DNA of 64,000 bases, from the NCBI RefSeq assembly GCF_900107845.1, contig NZ_FNRM01000001.1, positions 553,209 through 617,208 on the forward strand, written 5' to 3'. Below, one piece after another: positions 30,056-40,328 of this stretch; position 1 is the stretch's first letter; every line of letters begins with the position of its first letter. Origin of the DNA: Alkalimonas amylolytica (GTDB lineage: Bacteria > Pseudomonadota > Gammaproteobacteria > Enterobacterales > Alteromonadaceae). Under the pieces are notes generated by a model. The model had not been told where the DNA came from and searched no databases. It saw only the letters and a list, made by a program, of their open reading frames with translations. The translations under genes and the position numbers were made by a program.

Positions 30056-30982
30056 TTAGCTTAGCGAAGTTAACACCGCTTGCAAGTTTTCCGTCAGTTT
30101 TGCTTCAGTTTTCAACCAGTTTACATTCTGCCAGCCCCGCAGCCAGGTCAATTGTCGCTTGGCCAGTTGCCGGGTAGCGGCAATTCCTTGTTGTTGCATC
30201 TGCTGGTGATCAATAGCACCATCCAGATAATGCCACATCTGGCGGTAGCCTACACAGCGCATCGATGGTAATTGCAGATGCAAGTCCCCCCGCTGCTTTA
30301 GTTGTTGCACTTCCTGCTCAAAACCAGCTGCCAGCATTTGCATGAAGCGTAATTCTATACGCCTGTGCAGTTCGCCCCGATCGGTCGGGGCTAACGCAAA
30401 TTGCCGTACCGGAAAAGGTAAAGCGCTGCCTTGCTGTGCTGTCAGCTCCGTCATGGTCTGACCGCTGATGCGATAGACCTCCAATGCACGATTAATCCGC
30501 TGGGGATCATTTCGATGTATCCGAGCAGCTGAGACCGGGTCAATGACGGAAAGTTCCTGATGCAATACCTCCCAGCCTTTTTCCTGTGCCTCGTGCTCGA
30601 GCTCAGCCCGGATTTGTGGGTCTGCCGCTGGCAAGGGCGAGATGCCTTGCAACAGCGCTTTGAAATACAACATGGTACCGCCCACCAGCAGTGGCAAACG
30701 GCCGCGCTGCTGGCTGCGCTCAATGCAGGCCAATGCATCGCTGCGAAAATCGGCGGCAGAATACGCCTCGGCCGGATCTTTAATATCAATCAGATAATGG
30801 GGTGCCGCTGCCAGCTCTTCTGCGGACGGCTTCGCTGTACCAATATCCATACCCCGGTAAATCAAGGCACTGTCGACACTGATGATATCAACCGGCCGCT
30901 CCGCCGCCAGCGCCAACGCCAAGGCTGTTTTGCCGGATGCCGTTGGTCCCATCAAAAACACAACCGGAGTTTGCTCTGGCAT
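30056..30982 (-). CDS. miaA: tRNA dimethylallyltransferase MiaA
   Basis: Adds an isopentenyl group to A37 of tRNAs reading UNN codons. It has 308 residues with a P-loop [30 protein letters not shown] and [10 protein letters not shown], and the C-terminal [13 protein letters not shown]. The start is one base after the mutL stop, so the two are coupled. The order mutL-miaA-hfq is conserved. Confidence 0.97.
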   Translation of the reverse strand: MPEQTPVVFLMGPTASGKTALALALAAERPVDIISVDSALIYRGMDIGTAKPSAEELAAAPHYLIDIKDPAEAYSAADFRSDALACIERSQQRGRLPLLVGGTMLYFKALLQGISPLPAADPQIRAELEHEAQEKGWEVLHQELSVIDPVSAARIHRNDPQRINRALEVYRISGQTMTELTAQQGSALPFPVRQFALAPTDRGELHRRIELRFMQMLAAGFEQEVQQLKQRGDLHLQLPSMRCVGYRQMWHYLDGAIDHQQMQQQGIAATRQLAKRQLTWLRGWQNVNWLKTEAKLTENLQAVLTSLS

Positions 30983-30983
30983 C

Positions 30984-32771
30984 TTATTGCTCCAGCGCCT
31001 GAATGGCCGGGTTGATATCGATGGCCACAGTGGCAGCTTCTAATCCATCACCCAACAGCTCTGGCTGATAGTGTATAAGGGTATCGACCTGAAGCCAATG
31101 CGCCTTTAGCAGTATATCGAAAGCACTGGCCAAATCGGTCTGTTGCAATTGTTGGAAAAACGGCAGCAGACACTGTTGCAGTGGGCTGCGTTGCAACCAA
31201 AGCGGCACGGCCCGCACAATCAGCAACTGATCACGCAGCAACAAATCAAAGCCCAACCCTGCCAGCGTATCAGCCAGCTGTTGCAATAACATCACCTCTG
31301 CCGGGCTGACGGCCAACCGCATCGGTACCAACAAGGTTTTACTTGCAGGGCGCTCGCGCGTCCTGTCCTGGCACAACAGCGCCATGGCTTTCGCCACCCT
31401 ACGTAGCTGGATGCCCTCATCGCATTGCAGCAGCACAAAACGATTTTGCACCGACCAAGGGGTCGCTGCAGCCGGCGCTGATGCACTGAAGGTTGCGCTC
31501 TGCGGCGACAGCACGTAAGGAGCCTTGCCCGTATCCTGCAATTGACCGACTGCCGACTGCTGGCTGCCTTGCTGCAAAACATCCAGGTACTGCAACTGGC
31601 GCGCAACCTCGGCCTTTGCCGGTTTTACTGGTGGCTTGTAACTGAAAACGCTGTGGCCGCTTCGGGCTGGCGTAGCATAACCAGAGCCGGACGCCGAATG
31701 TCTTCCAACAGCCGGTTCCACTTCTGCTGACGCAGCATTACCGGCCGCCTGCATACCCTGCAATGCCTCTGGCTGCAGCTGCGCCAGAGCATTACCAAGT
31801 GCACTGGCGACGAAGTCATGCACTAAGCGTGCCTGATGAAAACGCACCTCATGCTTGGCCGGATGCACATTGACGTCCACTTCTGTCGCAGGCAGCTCCA
31901 GATAGAGCACAAACACCGGTTGTTGCTCGGCGCTCAGGTGCTCACCATAGGCCTGACGGATGGCATGATTGAGCAATTTATCACGCATCATCCGGCCGTT
32001 AACATAACTGTACTGGCAGCCGGATTGCCGCTCGATGGCTGCAGGCGGTAACAACCAACCCCAGAGCTTCAATTGCTGGTGTTGGTTTTCAATCCAGCAA
32101 GCGCTGTCGGCAAAGCGACGGCCACACAGACTGGCCACCCGCTGCAATTGTTGGGTGGCAGTGCTGGCGGCTTTTAAACGCCGTACCGGCTGGCCGTTGT
32201 GACTGAGTGTCCAACTCACATCAAAACGACTAAGCGCCAGCCGTTTAATCAGCTCATCAATATGGGAAAACTCGGTTTTTTCGCTACGCAAGAATTTACG
32301 ACGGGCCGGCGTGTTGAAAAATAAATCCAGCACTTCGACCGTACTACCCACTGGGTGAGCGGCAGGCCGCAGCTGCACCTGCATATCCCGCCCTTCCGCA
32401 TTCGCTTGCCAGGCGGTGTCCTGACTAGCCGGTCTAGAGGTCAAACTTAAACGGGCCACCGAACTGATACTGGCCAGGGCTTCACCACGAAAACCCAGGC
32501 TGAGTATGCGCTCCAGGTCATCCAGACTGCTGATTTTACTGGTGGCATGGCGGCTTAGCGCCAGGGTGAGTTCCTGCTGAGCAATACCGCAACCGTTATC
32601 CCGGATGCGGATCAGACGGGCACCGCCTTTCTCAATATCAATATCGATTTGGCTGGCACCAGCATCCAAGGCATTTTCCACCAACTCCTTCACCACAGAA
32701 GCAGGGCGTTCGACTACCTCTCCCGCCGCAATCTGATTGGCTAGCTGCGGCGGTAAAATCTGAATTGGCAT
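30984..32771 (-). CDS. mutL: DNA mismatch-repair protein MutL
   Basis: GHKL ATPase that links MutS recognition to MutH/UvrD. It has 595 residues: N-terminal ATPase ([30 protein letters not shown]), transducer domain (about 215-330), a low-complexity linker (about 335-420) and the C-terminal dimerisation domain. No DQHAxxE(x)4E endonuclease motif is visible, so it is MutH-dependent in type. Overlaps the amidase stop by one base. Confidence 0.96.
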   Translation of the reverse strand: MPIQILPPQLANQIAAGEVVERPASVVKELVENALDAGASQIDIDIEKGGARLIRIRDNGCGIAQQELTLALSRHATSKISSLDDLERILSLGFRGEALASISSVARLSLTSRPASQDTAWQANAEGRDMQVQLRPAAHPVGSTVEVLDLFFNTPARRKFLRSEKTEFSHIDELIKRLALSRFDVSWTLSHNGQPVRRLKAASTATQQLQRVASLCGRRFADSACWIENQHQQLKLWGWLLPPAAIERQSGCQYSYVNGRMMRDKLLNHAIRQAYGEHLSAEQQPVFVLYLELPATEVDVNVHPAKHEVRFHQARLVHDFVASALGNALAQLQPEALQGMQAAGNAASAEVEPAVGRHSASGSGYATPARSGHSVFSYKPPVKPAKAEVARQLQYLDVLQQGSQQSAVGQLQDTGKAPYVLSPQSATFSASAPAAATPWSVQNRFVLLQCDEGIQLRRVAKAMALLCQDRTRERPASKTLLVPMRLAVSPAEVMLLQQLADTLAGLGFDLLLRDQLLIVRAVPLWLQRSPLQQCLLPFFQQLQQTDLASAFDILLKAHWLQVDTLIHYQPELLGDGLEAATVAIDINPAIQALEQ

Positions 32772-34090
32772 TAGTCTGGGATCCGCAGCACCTGGCCGAT
32801 ACGGATGGTATCGCCATTGAGCTGATTGTGTTGCCGCAAGGCTTCTACCGATACGTTGTAACGCTGGGCAACCAGCGATAAAGACTCACCGCGCTCGACC
32901 CTGTGCTCCCGCGAGCGATGCTGCGCAAATAAGGAGTCGGCAGGCGGTGATTCGCGAAAATGCCGACGCAGGCCCTGGAACATGGATTGCGCCAGGCGCT
33001 GTTGATGCTGAGCAGTGCGAAGCTGTTGCTCCTCCTGCGGGTTAGAGATAAAACCGACCTCCACCAATATCGATGGGATATCGGGCGAGCGCAGAACCGC
33101 CAGGCTGGCTGCCTGAGGCTCACGCCGGTGCAGCCTGGTGATCTGCCCAAGCTCAGCCAGAACATGGGTTGCAGCCTGGTGCGCCGACACCATCGAATGA
33201 TTCATCGACAAATCCAGCACGGTTTGTGCCAGATAGCGCTCCTGCGTTGAGTCGCGGATAATTTCACCAACCCCACCCAGCAGCTCAGAGTGACGCTCTT
33301 TTTGCTCCAGCATCCGACCGACCTCCGAAGTAGCCCGGCGCAGGGACAATACCCAGACCGCTGCACCACGCGGCTGTGGCGAGGTAAAAGCATCGGCGTG
33401 AATCGAGACCAGCAAATCAGCCTGCAACTCACGGGCAATATCAGTCCGCCGATTCAGGTGCACAAAATAATCGCCGGTGCGAACCAGCACGGCTTTCATG
33501 CCTGGTTCGTTGTTAATTAACTCGGCCAAACGTCGGGCTATCGGTAGCACCAGGTTTTTCTCAAAAGTGCCGGCAGGTCCGATGGAACCTGGGTCCTCTC
33601 CCCCATGGCCAGCATCGATGGCGATGATAATATCACGACCAGGCTGGCGCTGTGCACGGGCCTGGGCTACGGGCAGCTCCCGCTGCTCGCCTTTAAAATC
33701 AACCACCAGGCGATGCCCATAAGGCCCGGTCGGTGGCAGGCTAAATACGTTGGCAGAGGCTTTTTCCGACAAATCCAACACAATGCGCAGCGTTTGGTTG
33801 TTGGCGGTATAACTGGAGCGGATATTTTGAATCAGGCTGGCATCCCCACTGGCTGCAGGCAGCCGGCTCTGTGCTTTGTGCTGGCGCAGATCAATGACAA
33901 AACGGTGCGGATTCTCCAGTGCAAAGCTGCGCTGATCTGGCGCAGCAGCTAAATCAAATACGACCCGGGTATTTTCCGGCGATGGCCAAATCCGGATACT
34001 TTGCACTTCATTGCTGGCTGCCGATAGCGAACCAGTCCAGCAACACAGCAGCAACCAAAGCCAGTGTACCTTTTTCTTATCGTTCTTCAT
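32771..34090 (-). CDS. N-acetylmuramoyl-L-alanine amidase, AmiB/AmiC type with LysM
   Basis: Periplasmic septal peptidoglycan amidase of 439 residues: signal peptide (about 1-25), AMIN domain (about 28-130), Amidase_3 catalytic domain (about 150-375; [13 protein letters not shown] with the first Zn His, later EVGFISN with the catalytic Glu) and a C-terminal LysM (about 393-437). This matches E. coli AmiB, which sits in the same tsaE-amiB-mutL order and also carries LysM. EnvC, its likely activator, is encoded in the window. Start ATG 34090 overlaps tsaE by 14 bases. Confidence 0.92.
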   Translation of the reverse strand: MKNDKKKVHWLWLLLCCWTGSLSAASNEVQSIRIWPSPENTRVVFDLAAAPDQRSFALENPHRFVIDLRQHKAQSRLPAASGDASLIQNIRSSYTANNQTLRIVLDLSEKASANVFSLPPTGPYGHRLVVDFKGEQRELPVAQARAQRQPGRDIIIAIDAGHGGEDPGSIGPAGTFEKNLVLPIARRLAELINNEPGMKAVLVRTGDYFVHLNRRTDIARELQADLLVSIHADAFTSPQPRGAAVWVLSLRRATSEVGRMLEQKERHSELLGGVGEIIRDSTQERYLAQTVLDLSMNHSMVSAHQAATHVLAELGQITRLHRREPQAASLAVLRSPDIPSILVEVGFISNPQEEQQLRTAQHQQRLAQSMFQGLRRHFRESPPADSLFAQHRSREHRVERGESLSLVAQRYNVSVEALRQHNQLNGDTIRIGQVLRIPD

Positions 34091-34589
34091 GCGCACTCAT
34101 CGTTGTTACTATTGAACGGCCCAGCTCACTCTGTCCGTGGATACTCAGCGTTCGTAACGGCTCGTCAACGTCAGCCTGATAACTTAGCGCTAGCACCAGG
34201 TCCGGTTCTGGCAAAAAGCCTAGTCCACGCTCCGGCCATTCAATCAGGCAAATCGCCTGGTCGCTGAAATAGTCGCGACCCCCAATAAATTCAAGCTCTT
34301 CCGGATCTGTTAACCGGTATAAATCAAAATGATAAATTTGTCTAGTCGCCAAATGGTACGGCTCTACCAGAGTGTAAGTGGGACTTTTCACTGCGCCCTG
34401 ATGCCCCAGCGCCTGCAGCAAACCGCGACTCAAGGTGGTTTTACCTGCCCCTAAAGGCCCCTGTAAAAACAACACCGCCTGCTCTGGCAGCAAATGAGCC
34501 AGTCTGGCAGCAACTTGCTGGGTCACAGCTTCATCCAGTAACGAGATCTGAAAGCGATTTACTGCCTGCACGCGATTTGCCTCTACCAT
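34077..34589 (-). CDS. tsaE: tRNA threonylcarbamoyladenosine biosynthesis ATPase TsaE
   Basis: P-loop ATPase needed for t6A37 synthesis with TsaB and TsaD, 170 residues. Walker A is LQGPLGAGKTTLSRGLL; SPTYTLVEPY and HFDLYRLTDPEEL are family motifs. In E. coli the gene nnr lies between tsaE and queG; here tsaE is directly divergent from queG with no nnr. Confidence 0.95.
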   Translation of the reverse strand: MVEANRVQAVNRFQISLLDEAVTQQVAARLAHLLPEQAVLFLQGPLGAGKTTLSRGLLQALGHQGAVKSPTYTLVEPYHLATRQIYHFDLYRLTDPEELEFIGGRDYFSDQAICLIEWPERGLGFLPEPDLVLALSYQADVDEPLRTLSIHGQSELGRSIVTTMSAHEER

Positions 34590-34721
34590 TTAGCTGCTCT
34601 GACCGCAGATTTTAACAAAAATTCCGCCCAACTGTTATCCCTGATGGCTGCGGCACGAAAGATTACCTACCAAAGGTGCTTATGCTACCATCGGTGCATT
34701 CATCCTTTACCTCACTACGGC

Positions 34722-35849
34722 ATGAGCTTAGCAGCACTGGCAACACGCATTAAAATCTGGGCCAAAGAGCTTGGCTTTGCCGACTGTGGCATCACCAATA
34801 CCGATTTAAAGCGGGAAGAGCCACGCCTGCAGGCCTGGTTGGAGCAGGAATTCCATGGCGAAATGGATTACATGGCGCGCCACGGCATGGTGCGCGCCCG
34901 CCCGGACGAATTGCTTCCCGGTACATTGCGGGTGATTTCAGTGCGGATGGACTATCTGCCTGAGCGGGCAGCCTTTGCCAGTAATTTAAAAGACCCAAGC
35001 AAGGCTTACATCAGCCGTTATGCGCTGGGGCGCGATTACCACAAGGTGATTCGTAAAAAACTGAAACAACTGGCTGAGCGGATAGAGCAGGAAGTCAGCG
35101 AGCTGGGTTACCGACCTTTTGTGGACTCAGCCCCGGTGCTGGAGCGACCGTTGGCGCAAAAAGCAGGCCTAGGCTGGGTGGGAAAACACAGCTTGCTGCT
35201 GAATAATGAAGCGGGCTCCTGGTTCTTTCTGGGCGAGTTGCTGGTCAATCTGCCACTGCCGATTGATGAACCACACCCGGGGGATTGCGGCAGTTGCGTA
35301 GCCTGCATCACCAGTTGCCCAACCCAGGCCATCGTTGCCCCCTTTGTGGTGGATGGCCGGCGCTGCATTTCCTACCTGACCATCGAGCTAAAAGGGGCGA
35401 TTCCATTGGAGTTTCGGCCACTTCTTGGCAACCGCATCTATGGCTGTGACGACTGCCAGTTGGTCTGCCCGGAAAACCGGACTGCGCCTTTGAGCCTTGA
35501 AGCTGATTTTCAAATCAAAGACCATTGGCGCGATCAAAGCTTACTGAGCTTGTTTGGTTGGGATGAACCCACCTTTTTGCAGCGTACCGAAGGCAGCCCA
35601 ATTCGCCGTATTGGTTTTGAGCGCTGGCAACGCAACCTGGCAGTGGCACTTGGCAATGCGCCTTATTCTGAGGATATCGTGCAGACGCTGCAACAAGCGC
35701 ATGCCGGTGCATCCGCACTGGTACAAGAGCACATCGACTGGGCCTTGCAGCAACAGCAGAAAAAACAGTGGCTGGAGACCTCGGTCCTGCCACGGCAAAC
35801 CGAGCGGCTGGTGCGGATTGTGAAAAAAGGCTTGCCCCGCGATGCCTGA
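34722..35849 (+). CDS. queG: Epoxyqueuosine reductase QueG
   Basis: Cobalamin- and iron-sulphur-dependent enzyme for the last step of queuosine synthesis in tRNA. It has 375 residues from ATG 34722. Two [4Fe-4S] clusters are visible: CGSCVACITSCPT and CDDCQLVCPEN. The N-terminal GFADCGIT and a RYALGRDYHK stretch are conserved. Followed by a shared terminator and tRNA-Gly, as in E. coli near orn. Confidence 0.96.
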   Translation: MSLAALATRIKIWAKELGFADCGITNTDLKREEPRLQAWLEQEFHGEMDYMARHGMVRARPDELLPGTLRVISVRMDYLPERAAFASNLKDPSKAYISRYALGRDYHKVIRKKLKQLAERIEQEVSELGYRPFVDSAPVLERPLAQKAGLGWVGKHSLLLNNEAGSWFFLGELLVNLPLPIDEPHPGDCGSCVACITSCPTQAIVAPFVVDGRRCISYLTIELKGAIPLEFRPLLGNRIYGCDDCQLVCPENRTAPLSLEADFQIKDHWRDQSLLSLFGWDEPTFLQRTEGSPIRRIGFERWQRNLAVALGNAPYSEDIVQTLQQAHAGASALVQEHIDWALQQQQKKQWLETSVLPRQTERLVRIVKKGLPRDA

Positions 35850-35888
35850 TGCAGTGTCAACTGCACGGCGAAGCAAAGAGCAGAAAGC

Positions 35889-35916
35889 AAAAAAGCAGCC
35901 AGAAGGCTGCTTTTTC
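35889..35916. terminator. Terminator shared by queG and tRNA-Gly
   Basis: Stem AGCAGCC / GGCTGCT, three-base loop, A-run on one side and T-run on the other; lies between the converging genes. Confidence 0.9.
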
Positions 35917-35922
35917 AGAATT

Positions 35923-35998
35923 TGGAGCGAGTAACGAGGTTCGAACTCGTGACCTCGACCTTGGCAAGGTCGCGCTCTACCAGCTGAGCTATACTCGC
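35923..35998 (-). tRNA. glyV: tRNA-Gly (anticodon GCC)
   Basis: A 76-nt tRNA including encoded CCA. Acceptor stem GCGAGTA / TACTCGC is perfect. D arm TAGCTCAGCTGGTAGAGC, anticodon stem CGACC / GGTCG with loop TTGCCAA (anticodon GCC), T arm ACGAG-TTCGAAC-CTCGT. E. coli has three copies between orn and queG; only one is here. No attachment-site duplication or integrase is seen next to it. Confidence 0.97.
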
Positions 35999-36069
35999 AT
36001 TGTACATCAGGGCTGGTGACGTTCCTGATGCCGCGCATTTTACAAAAACCAGCGGCCAATGCAAGCCCT

Positions 36070-36621
36070 TTATTGCGGAATTTTGAAAAAATGCGTGCGA
36101 TAGGTGACTAATTCACCGATGGAGTCCCGGATATCATCCAGCGCCAGGTGGCTGCCCTGCTTTTGCACTTGCTTTAAAACCTCCGGGGCCCAACGCCTGG
36201 CCAACTCTTTCACAGTACTGACATCCAGATTGCGGTAGTGAAAATAAGCTTCCAGCTCAGGCGCATACTCCACTAAAAAGCGCCGGTCCTGACCAATGCT
36301 GTTGCCACACATCGGCGACTTGCCGGCAGGCACGTACTGGCGCAAAAAGGCCAGCGTTTGCTGCTCAGCCTCGGCCAGGCTGACTGTGCTGCGACGGCAA
36401 CGCTCAGTCAGGCCACTTTTGCCGTGCTGCTCAACACACCAGGGATCCATGCCATCCAGCACCGCGTCCGGCTGCTTGATTGCCAGCGACGGTCCCTCGG
36501 CCAGTATCGTCAGCTGACTATCAGTCACGATGGTGGCGATTTCCAGAATTACATCTTTTTTCGGGTCCAATCCGGTCATTTCCAGATCCAGCCAGATTAA
36601 ATTGTGTTCACATACTGCCAT
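36070..36621 (-). CDS. orn: Oligoribonuclease Orn
   Basis: DEDDh 3'-5' exonuclease that degrades 2-mers to short oligoribonucleotides, including pGpG from c-di-GMP turnover. It has 183 residues from ATG 36621 ([20 protein letters not shown]). DEDD motifs: [18 protein letters not shown], and the C-terminal [11 protein letters not shown]. Divergent from rsgA as in E. coli. Confidence 0.96.
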   Translation of the reverse strand: MAVCEHNLIWLDLEMTGLDPKKDVILEIATIVTDSQLTILAEGPSLAIKQPDAVLDGMDPWCVEQHGKSGLTERCRRSTVSLAEAEQQTLAFLRQYVPAGKSPMCGNSIGQDRRFLVEYAPELEAYFHYRNLDVSTVKELARRWAPEVLKQVQKQGSHLALDDIRDSIGELVTYRTHFFKIPQ

Positions 36622-36739
36622 TGCGGTTTCGCCTCTCAGCTGCGCCAAAGCGCCGGATACTTTTTAACAGAACGATTTAAGGGTATCATACACCGCAATC
36701 CACACCTCGCCTAGTCGGCTCATAAGCGAACGACCGGTG

Positions 36740-37786
36740 ATGAACAGGCGGAATCGAGTGAGCTCCAAACGACGTTTAACCAAACAACAACAGGCCCGTA
36801 TCGCCAGGCACAACCAACAGCGGCTGGATACCAGCAAGCAGGAAAGCAGCGGTGATGACGACATCTATTTAGCCGCCGAGCCCGGCCTTATTCTAAGTCG
36901 CTTCGGCAAACATGCCGATGTTGAAGCTGCTGATGGCAGCGTGATCCGCTGCAACCTGCGCCGCACCTTAAACTCGGTAGTGACAGGCGATCGGGTTGCA
37001 TTTCGCCGGGTCCGTCAGTCACAGGGCAGTGTCGATGGCATCATCGATGCAGTCGCCGAGCGCGACTCGGTGTTGCTACGGCCAGATTTTTACGATGGTT
37101 TAAAACCAGTGGCAGCTAACATTGACCGCATTGTGGTGGTATCGGCGGTGTTGCCGGAGTTTTCAGCCCAGATCATCGATCGCTATCTGGTGGCGGCCGA
37201 AGTCACCGGTATCCCGCCGGTGCTGGTACTGAATAAAACCGACCTGCTGAGTGATGAACAGCGGCACGCCCTGCAGCAACAACTAGAGCTGTATAGCAAG
37301 CTTGGCTATGCCACCTTGTGGCTTAGCGCCAAGCGGGGAGAAGGCATGAGCGCGCTGCTACAGTTGCTGCAGGAAGGCACGAGTATTCTGGTCGGGCAAT
37401 CCGGTGTGGGTAAATCGTCCATTATGAATGCTATTTTACCTGAGTTGGCGCTGTCGACACAGCAGGTCTCGGATGTATCTGGCCTGGGTCAGCACACCAC
37501 CACTGCCTCACGCCTGTACCATTTACCCGCTGGCGGCCAGTTGATTGACTCGCCCGGTATTCGTGAGTTTGGCCTGTGGCATTTTAGTCCGGAGCAGGTC
37601 ACCGCTGGCTTTGTCGAGTTTCAGCCGTTTCTTGGTCGTTGCAAGTTTCGTGACTGCAAACATCTCAAAGACCCCGGCTGTGCTATTCTGCAAGCAGTAA
37701 CCGATGGCGACATCAGCAAACAACGTTACCAGAGCTATCTGCGCATTCTGACCAGCATGGCAGAAGACAAACCAAATCATTTCTAA
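36740..37786 (+). CDS. rsgA: Ribosome small-subunit GTPase RsgA
   Basis: Circularly permuted GTPase assisting late 30S assembly. It has 348 residues from ATG 36740; an in-frame GTG one codon earlier also exists. OB domain near 45-105, then permuted G motifs: NKTDL (G4), GQSGVGKSS (G1), DSPGIREFG (G3), and a C-terminal zinc knuckle region ([16 protein letters not shown]). Followed by psd after 17 bases. Confidence 0.96.
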   Translation: MNRRNRVSSKRRLTKQQQARIARHNQQRLDTSKQESSGDDDIYLAAEPGLILSRFGKHADVEAADGSVIRCNLRRTLNSVVTGDRVAFRRVRQSQGSVDGIIDAVAERDSVLLRPDFYDGLKPVAANIDRIVVVSAVLPEFSAQIIDRYLVAAEVTGIPPVLVLNKTDLLSDEQRHALQQQLELYSKLGYATLWLSAKRGEGMSALLQLLQEGTSILVGQSGVGKSSIMNAILPELALSTQQVSDVSGLGQHTTTASRLYHLPAGGQLIDSPGIREFGLWHFSPEQVTAGFVEFQPFLGRCKFRDCKHLKDPGCAILQAVTDGDISKQRYQSYLRILTSMAEDKPNHF

Positions 37787-37803
37787 CGTCAAAAGAGCCT
37801 GTT

Positions 37804-38670
37804 ATGGACCAAGTAAAAATCATCCTGCAATACATTCTGCCTAAGCACCTGATCTCGCGGCTGGTCGGTTATCTGGCAGCTGCCCGGCTGGGCTTTTTCA
37901 GTCATATGCTGATTAAACTTTTCATCAAAGCCTACAAAATCGATATGACCGAAGCCAAATACGAACAGGCGCGTGATTACCGCAGCTTCAATGAGTTTTT
38001 CACCCGGCCATTAAAAGATGGCATCCGACCGCTGGCGGAAGCTGCCGATATCATTGCCCACCCGGTCGATGGCACCATCAGTCAACTGGGCGCTATTACC
38101 GATGGCAAGCTGGTGCAGGCCAAAAAACACAATTATTCGCTGCAAACGCTGCTGGGCGGCGAAGCTGAAACCGCAGCGCCTTTTCTAGGCGGCCAGTTTG
38201 CCACTATCTATCTGGCACCCAAAGATTACCATCGTATCCATATGCCCGTCAGCGGGATCCTGCGGGAAATGATTTATGTGCCAGGTGATTTGTTCTCCGT
38301 GAATCCTCTGACCGCAGACAATGTACCCAATTTGTTTGCCCGCAACGAGCGGGTAGTGACTATCTTTGATACCGAACTGGGCCCAATGGCGCTGGTACTG
38401 GTAGGCGCGACCATTGTGGCCAGCATTGAAACGGTTTGGGCCGGCACCATCACGCCACCAACCGGTAAAACGGTGCATCGTTGGCAGTACCCGGCAACAG
38501 GCCCTACCGCTGTGCGGCTGGAAAAAGGCGCTGAAATGGGTCGCTTTAAGTTGGGATCCACCGTTGTACTGGCGTTTGCACCTGAACAGCTGGAGTTTTT
38601 GACCGAACAGCAGCCAGGTAGTATCACCCGGATGGGGGCTCCCTTTGCCAAGCTACTGACGGCAGATTAA
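37804..38670 (+). CDS. psd: Phosphatidylserine decarboxylase proenzyme
   Basis: Inner-membrane pyruvoyl enzyme making phosphatidylethanolamine. It has 288 residues. The autocleavage motif is LGST in [11 protein letters not shown] near residue 253, where the Ser becomes the pyruvoyl group of the alpha chain. Other motifs: [30 protein letters not shown]. It forms an operon with rsgA, as in E. coli. Confidence 0.97.
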   Translation: MDQVKIILQYILPKHLISRLVGYLAAARLGFFSHMLIKLFIKAYKIDMTEAKYEQARDYRSFNEFFTRPLKDGIRPLAEAADIIAHPVDGTISQLGAITDGKLVQAKKHNYSLQTLLGGEAETAAPFLGGQFATIYLAPKDYHRIHMPVSGILREMIYVPGDLFSVNPLTADNVPNLFARNERVVTIFDTELGPMALVLVGATIVASIETVWAGTITPPTGKTVHRWQYPATGPTAVRLEKGAEMGRFKLGSTVVLAFAPEQLEFLTEQQPGSITRMGAPFAKLLTAD

Positions 38671-38702
38671 GCTAAGCACATGCATCACGTTAAGGAGCCT
38701 GT

Positions 38703-39401
38703 ATGCAAATCATTGCTCATCGGGGAGCCAGTGGCGAGTTTCCAGAAAACACCCTGCTGGCGATAGCTCAGGCAATTTTGCAAGGCGCCGATGCCATCGA
38801 GGTGGATGTGTATGCAGTTGAAGGTGAGCTGATCGTGATTCACGATCCCAAGCTGGAGCGCACCACCAACGGCAGTGGCACCATATACCAGCACAGCCTG
38901 GCTTATCTGCAACAGCTGGATGCCGGTGAGGGTGAGCCCATCCCTACCCTGTGGCAGGTTCTGAAGCTGGTACAAGGCCGCTGCTGGCTGAATATCGAGC
39001 TCAAAGGCAAGGATACCGCCAAGCCACTACTGGCCTTGCTGGCGAGAGCTGAGCAAGAGCTTGGTTTGTCGCTCAGTGAGGTGCTGGTGTCGTCTTTTAA
39101 CCATCACCTGCTGTTGCAGTTGAAACAGTCTTTGCCACAGCTCAGGCTAGGTGCCCTCACTGCCAGCCTGCAAGTGAACTACGCCCAGTACGTGCATGAT
39201 TTAGGCATGTATTCCGTGCACTGTGATCTGAACTTCATCGACCAGCAGCTGGTGCATGATGCCCACCAACTTGGCTTGAAAGTCTTTGTCTATACCGTGG
39301 ATGGACTGGATGAGATCAGCGAGATGCAGCAGTTGGGGGTGGATGGTATCTTTACGAACTATCCGGCACGCAGCCGGATTTGGGCATTCGAAGCCGAATA
39401 A
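38703..39401 (+). CDS. Glycerophosphodiester phosphodiesterase
   Basis: UgpQ-like cytosolic enzyme of 232 residues hydrolysing glycerophosphodiesters to glycerol-3-phosphate and alcohol. TIM-barrel GDPD motifs: IAHRGASGEFPENTL (catalytic His and Arg), AIEVDVYAVEGELIVIHDPKLERTT (metal Glu/Asp and second His), NIELKG. Strong ribosome site AAGGAG. It follows psd by about 30 bases, linking it to phospholipid turnover. Confidence 0.9.
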   Translation: MQIIAHRGASGEFPENTLLAIAQAILQGADAIEVDVYAVEGELIVIHDPKLERTTNGSGTIYQHSLAYLQQLDAGEGEPIPTLWQVLKLVQGRCWLNIELKGKDTAKPLLALLARAEQELGLSLSEVLVSSFNHHLLLQLKQSLPQLRLGALTASLQVNYAQYVHDLGMYSVHCDLNFIDQQLVHDAHQLGLKVFVYTVDGLDEISEMQQLGVDGIFTNYPARSRIWAFEAE

Positions 39402-39403
39402 GG

Positions 39404-39841
39404 CTAGCTTTGCAGAGGCTCTGCCTCATCTTTGCATGCCACGTCCGTTTTGCAAGCGGTGCAGCGCTGGCATAGCCGCATATTCAGCACATGCGCCAGT
39501 ACCACAAAGGCAGCACCTATGGTCAAGACAGCTGGCTCCCAGTGGTGACCAAAAATATCTTTGTGCCAGTAGATAAAACCGCCTAAAAACAGCGAATAGA
39601 AGGGGTAGAGTTTACGGTGGTAACGATGAAAACCTGAAAACAGTGCAATAAAACCCAGCACCATAGTCAGCAGCAAAGCAGCGCGTTCAAAGCTCTCGTT
39701 GGCCAGAAAGCTAGCACCAAGCAACGGCAATACCGGCAACAGCACAGGCAGCATAATGCAATGCACCGCACAAAGCGATGTCAGCGCAATCCCCGCTTTA
39801 TCCAATACGTTTCGTCCCAGGCTAAGCACAGCAGTTACCAC
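39404..39841 (-). CDS. MerC-domain membrane protein
   Basis: A 145-residue protein with four predicted membrane helices. CAVHCIMLPVLLPVLP gives the CxxHC motif of MerC-type proteins. A Cys-rich tail (CQRCTACKTDVAC) follows the last helix. No other mercury-resistance genes are nearby, so a metal role other than Hg is possible. The only in-frame start near the leader is GTG 39841, which has no good ribosome site. A zinc-uptake-regulator-like site lies 13 bases upstream. Confidence 0.75.
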   Translation of the reverse strand: MVTAVLSLGRNVLDKAGIALTSLCAVHCIMLPVLLPVLPLLGASFLANESFERAALLLTMVLGFIALFSGFHRYHRKLYPFYSLFLGGFIYWHKDIFGHHWEPAVLTIGAAFVVLAHVLNMRLCQRCTACKTDVACKDEAEPLQS

Positions 39842-39854
39842 TCAATCATCAATA

Positions 39855-39877
39855 GGAATGAGATGATATAACAAATC
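39855..39877 (-). promoter_or_regulatory. Candidate Zur box upstream of the MerC-like gene
   Basis: On the minus strand, GATTTGTTATATCATCTC plus ATTCC matches 16 of 22 informative positions of the gammaproteobacterial Zur consensus (TGTTAT and ATAACA arms, 3-bp centre). The right arm is degraded and the site is very close to the start codon. Confidence 0.35.
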
Positions 39878-39971
39878 GGCAAAAAATGAAATATGAACCG
39901 GGCACAAGCTGCTGCTTGCGGCCTGGCTTTATGGCATAATCCGCCCCATTATAGAGGATGAGATCGCAACC

Positions 39972-40283
39972 ATGGATCAACTGCTGGACCAACTGGATGC
40001 CAACCTGAAAGAGTTGTACCGCAAAGCGCTGGATGCCGATCAGGCCCTGGACGCGCTGAAACAACAAGGCAAGGGAAAGTATCAGGCCATTTTCCCGGCC
40101 AATGCCGGCTTTCAGGTGCAAAGCGCCCGCTTTATGCCTTACTTAGCTGAAACTGCCGAGCTGGTGGCTGCCATGCGTCAGAGCCAGCAGTTCAGTACCG
40201 CCACCTTGCAACGCGCAGTACAACAATTAAAGCAATTGCATCAAACCCTGCAAGAGTTTCAGCAGGCTTTAAAACACCACTAA
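39972..40283 (+). CDS. Small helical protein of unknown function
   Basis: A 103-residue protein, almost entirely predicted helix, rich in Gln, Leu and Ala (PYLAETAELVAAMRQS). It has no signal peptide or cysteines. A GAGGA sequence lies about 14 bases upstream of the ATG. A faint similarity to PriC-type primosomal proteins (a conserved SARF stretch) is possible but not convincing. A good terminator follows. Confidence 0.6.
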   Translation: MDQLLDQLDANLKELYRKALDADQALDALKQQGKGKYQAIFPANAGFQVQSARFMPYLAETAELVAAMRQSQQFSTATLQRAVQQLKQLHQTLQEFQQALKHH

Positions 40284-40285
40284 GC

Positions 40286-40313
40286 AAAACGGCGAGCCTA
40301 AGCTCGCCGTTTG
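40286..40313. terminator. Terminator between the helical-protein gene and the DUF3016 gene
   Basis: Stem ACGGCGAGC / GCTCGCCGT with loop CTAA and flanking A/T runs; bidirectional. Confidence 0.85.
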
Positions 40314-40328
40314 CATGACCAATGCAAT

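Noticed and set aside
35923-35998. tRNA-Ala (GGC) reading of the anticodon
   Set aside because: That reading came from the plus strand; on the correct (minus) strand the loop is TTGCCAA, giving anticodon GCC, glycine.
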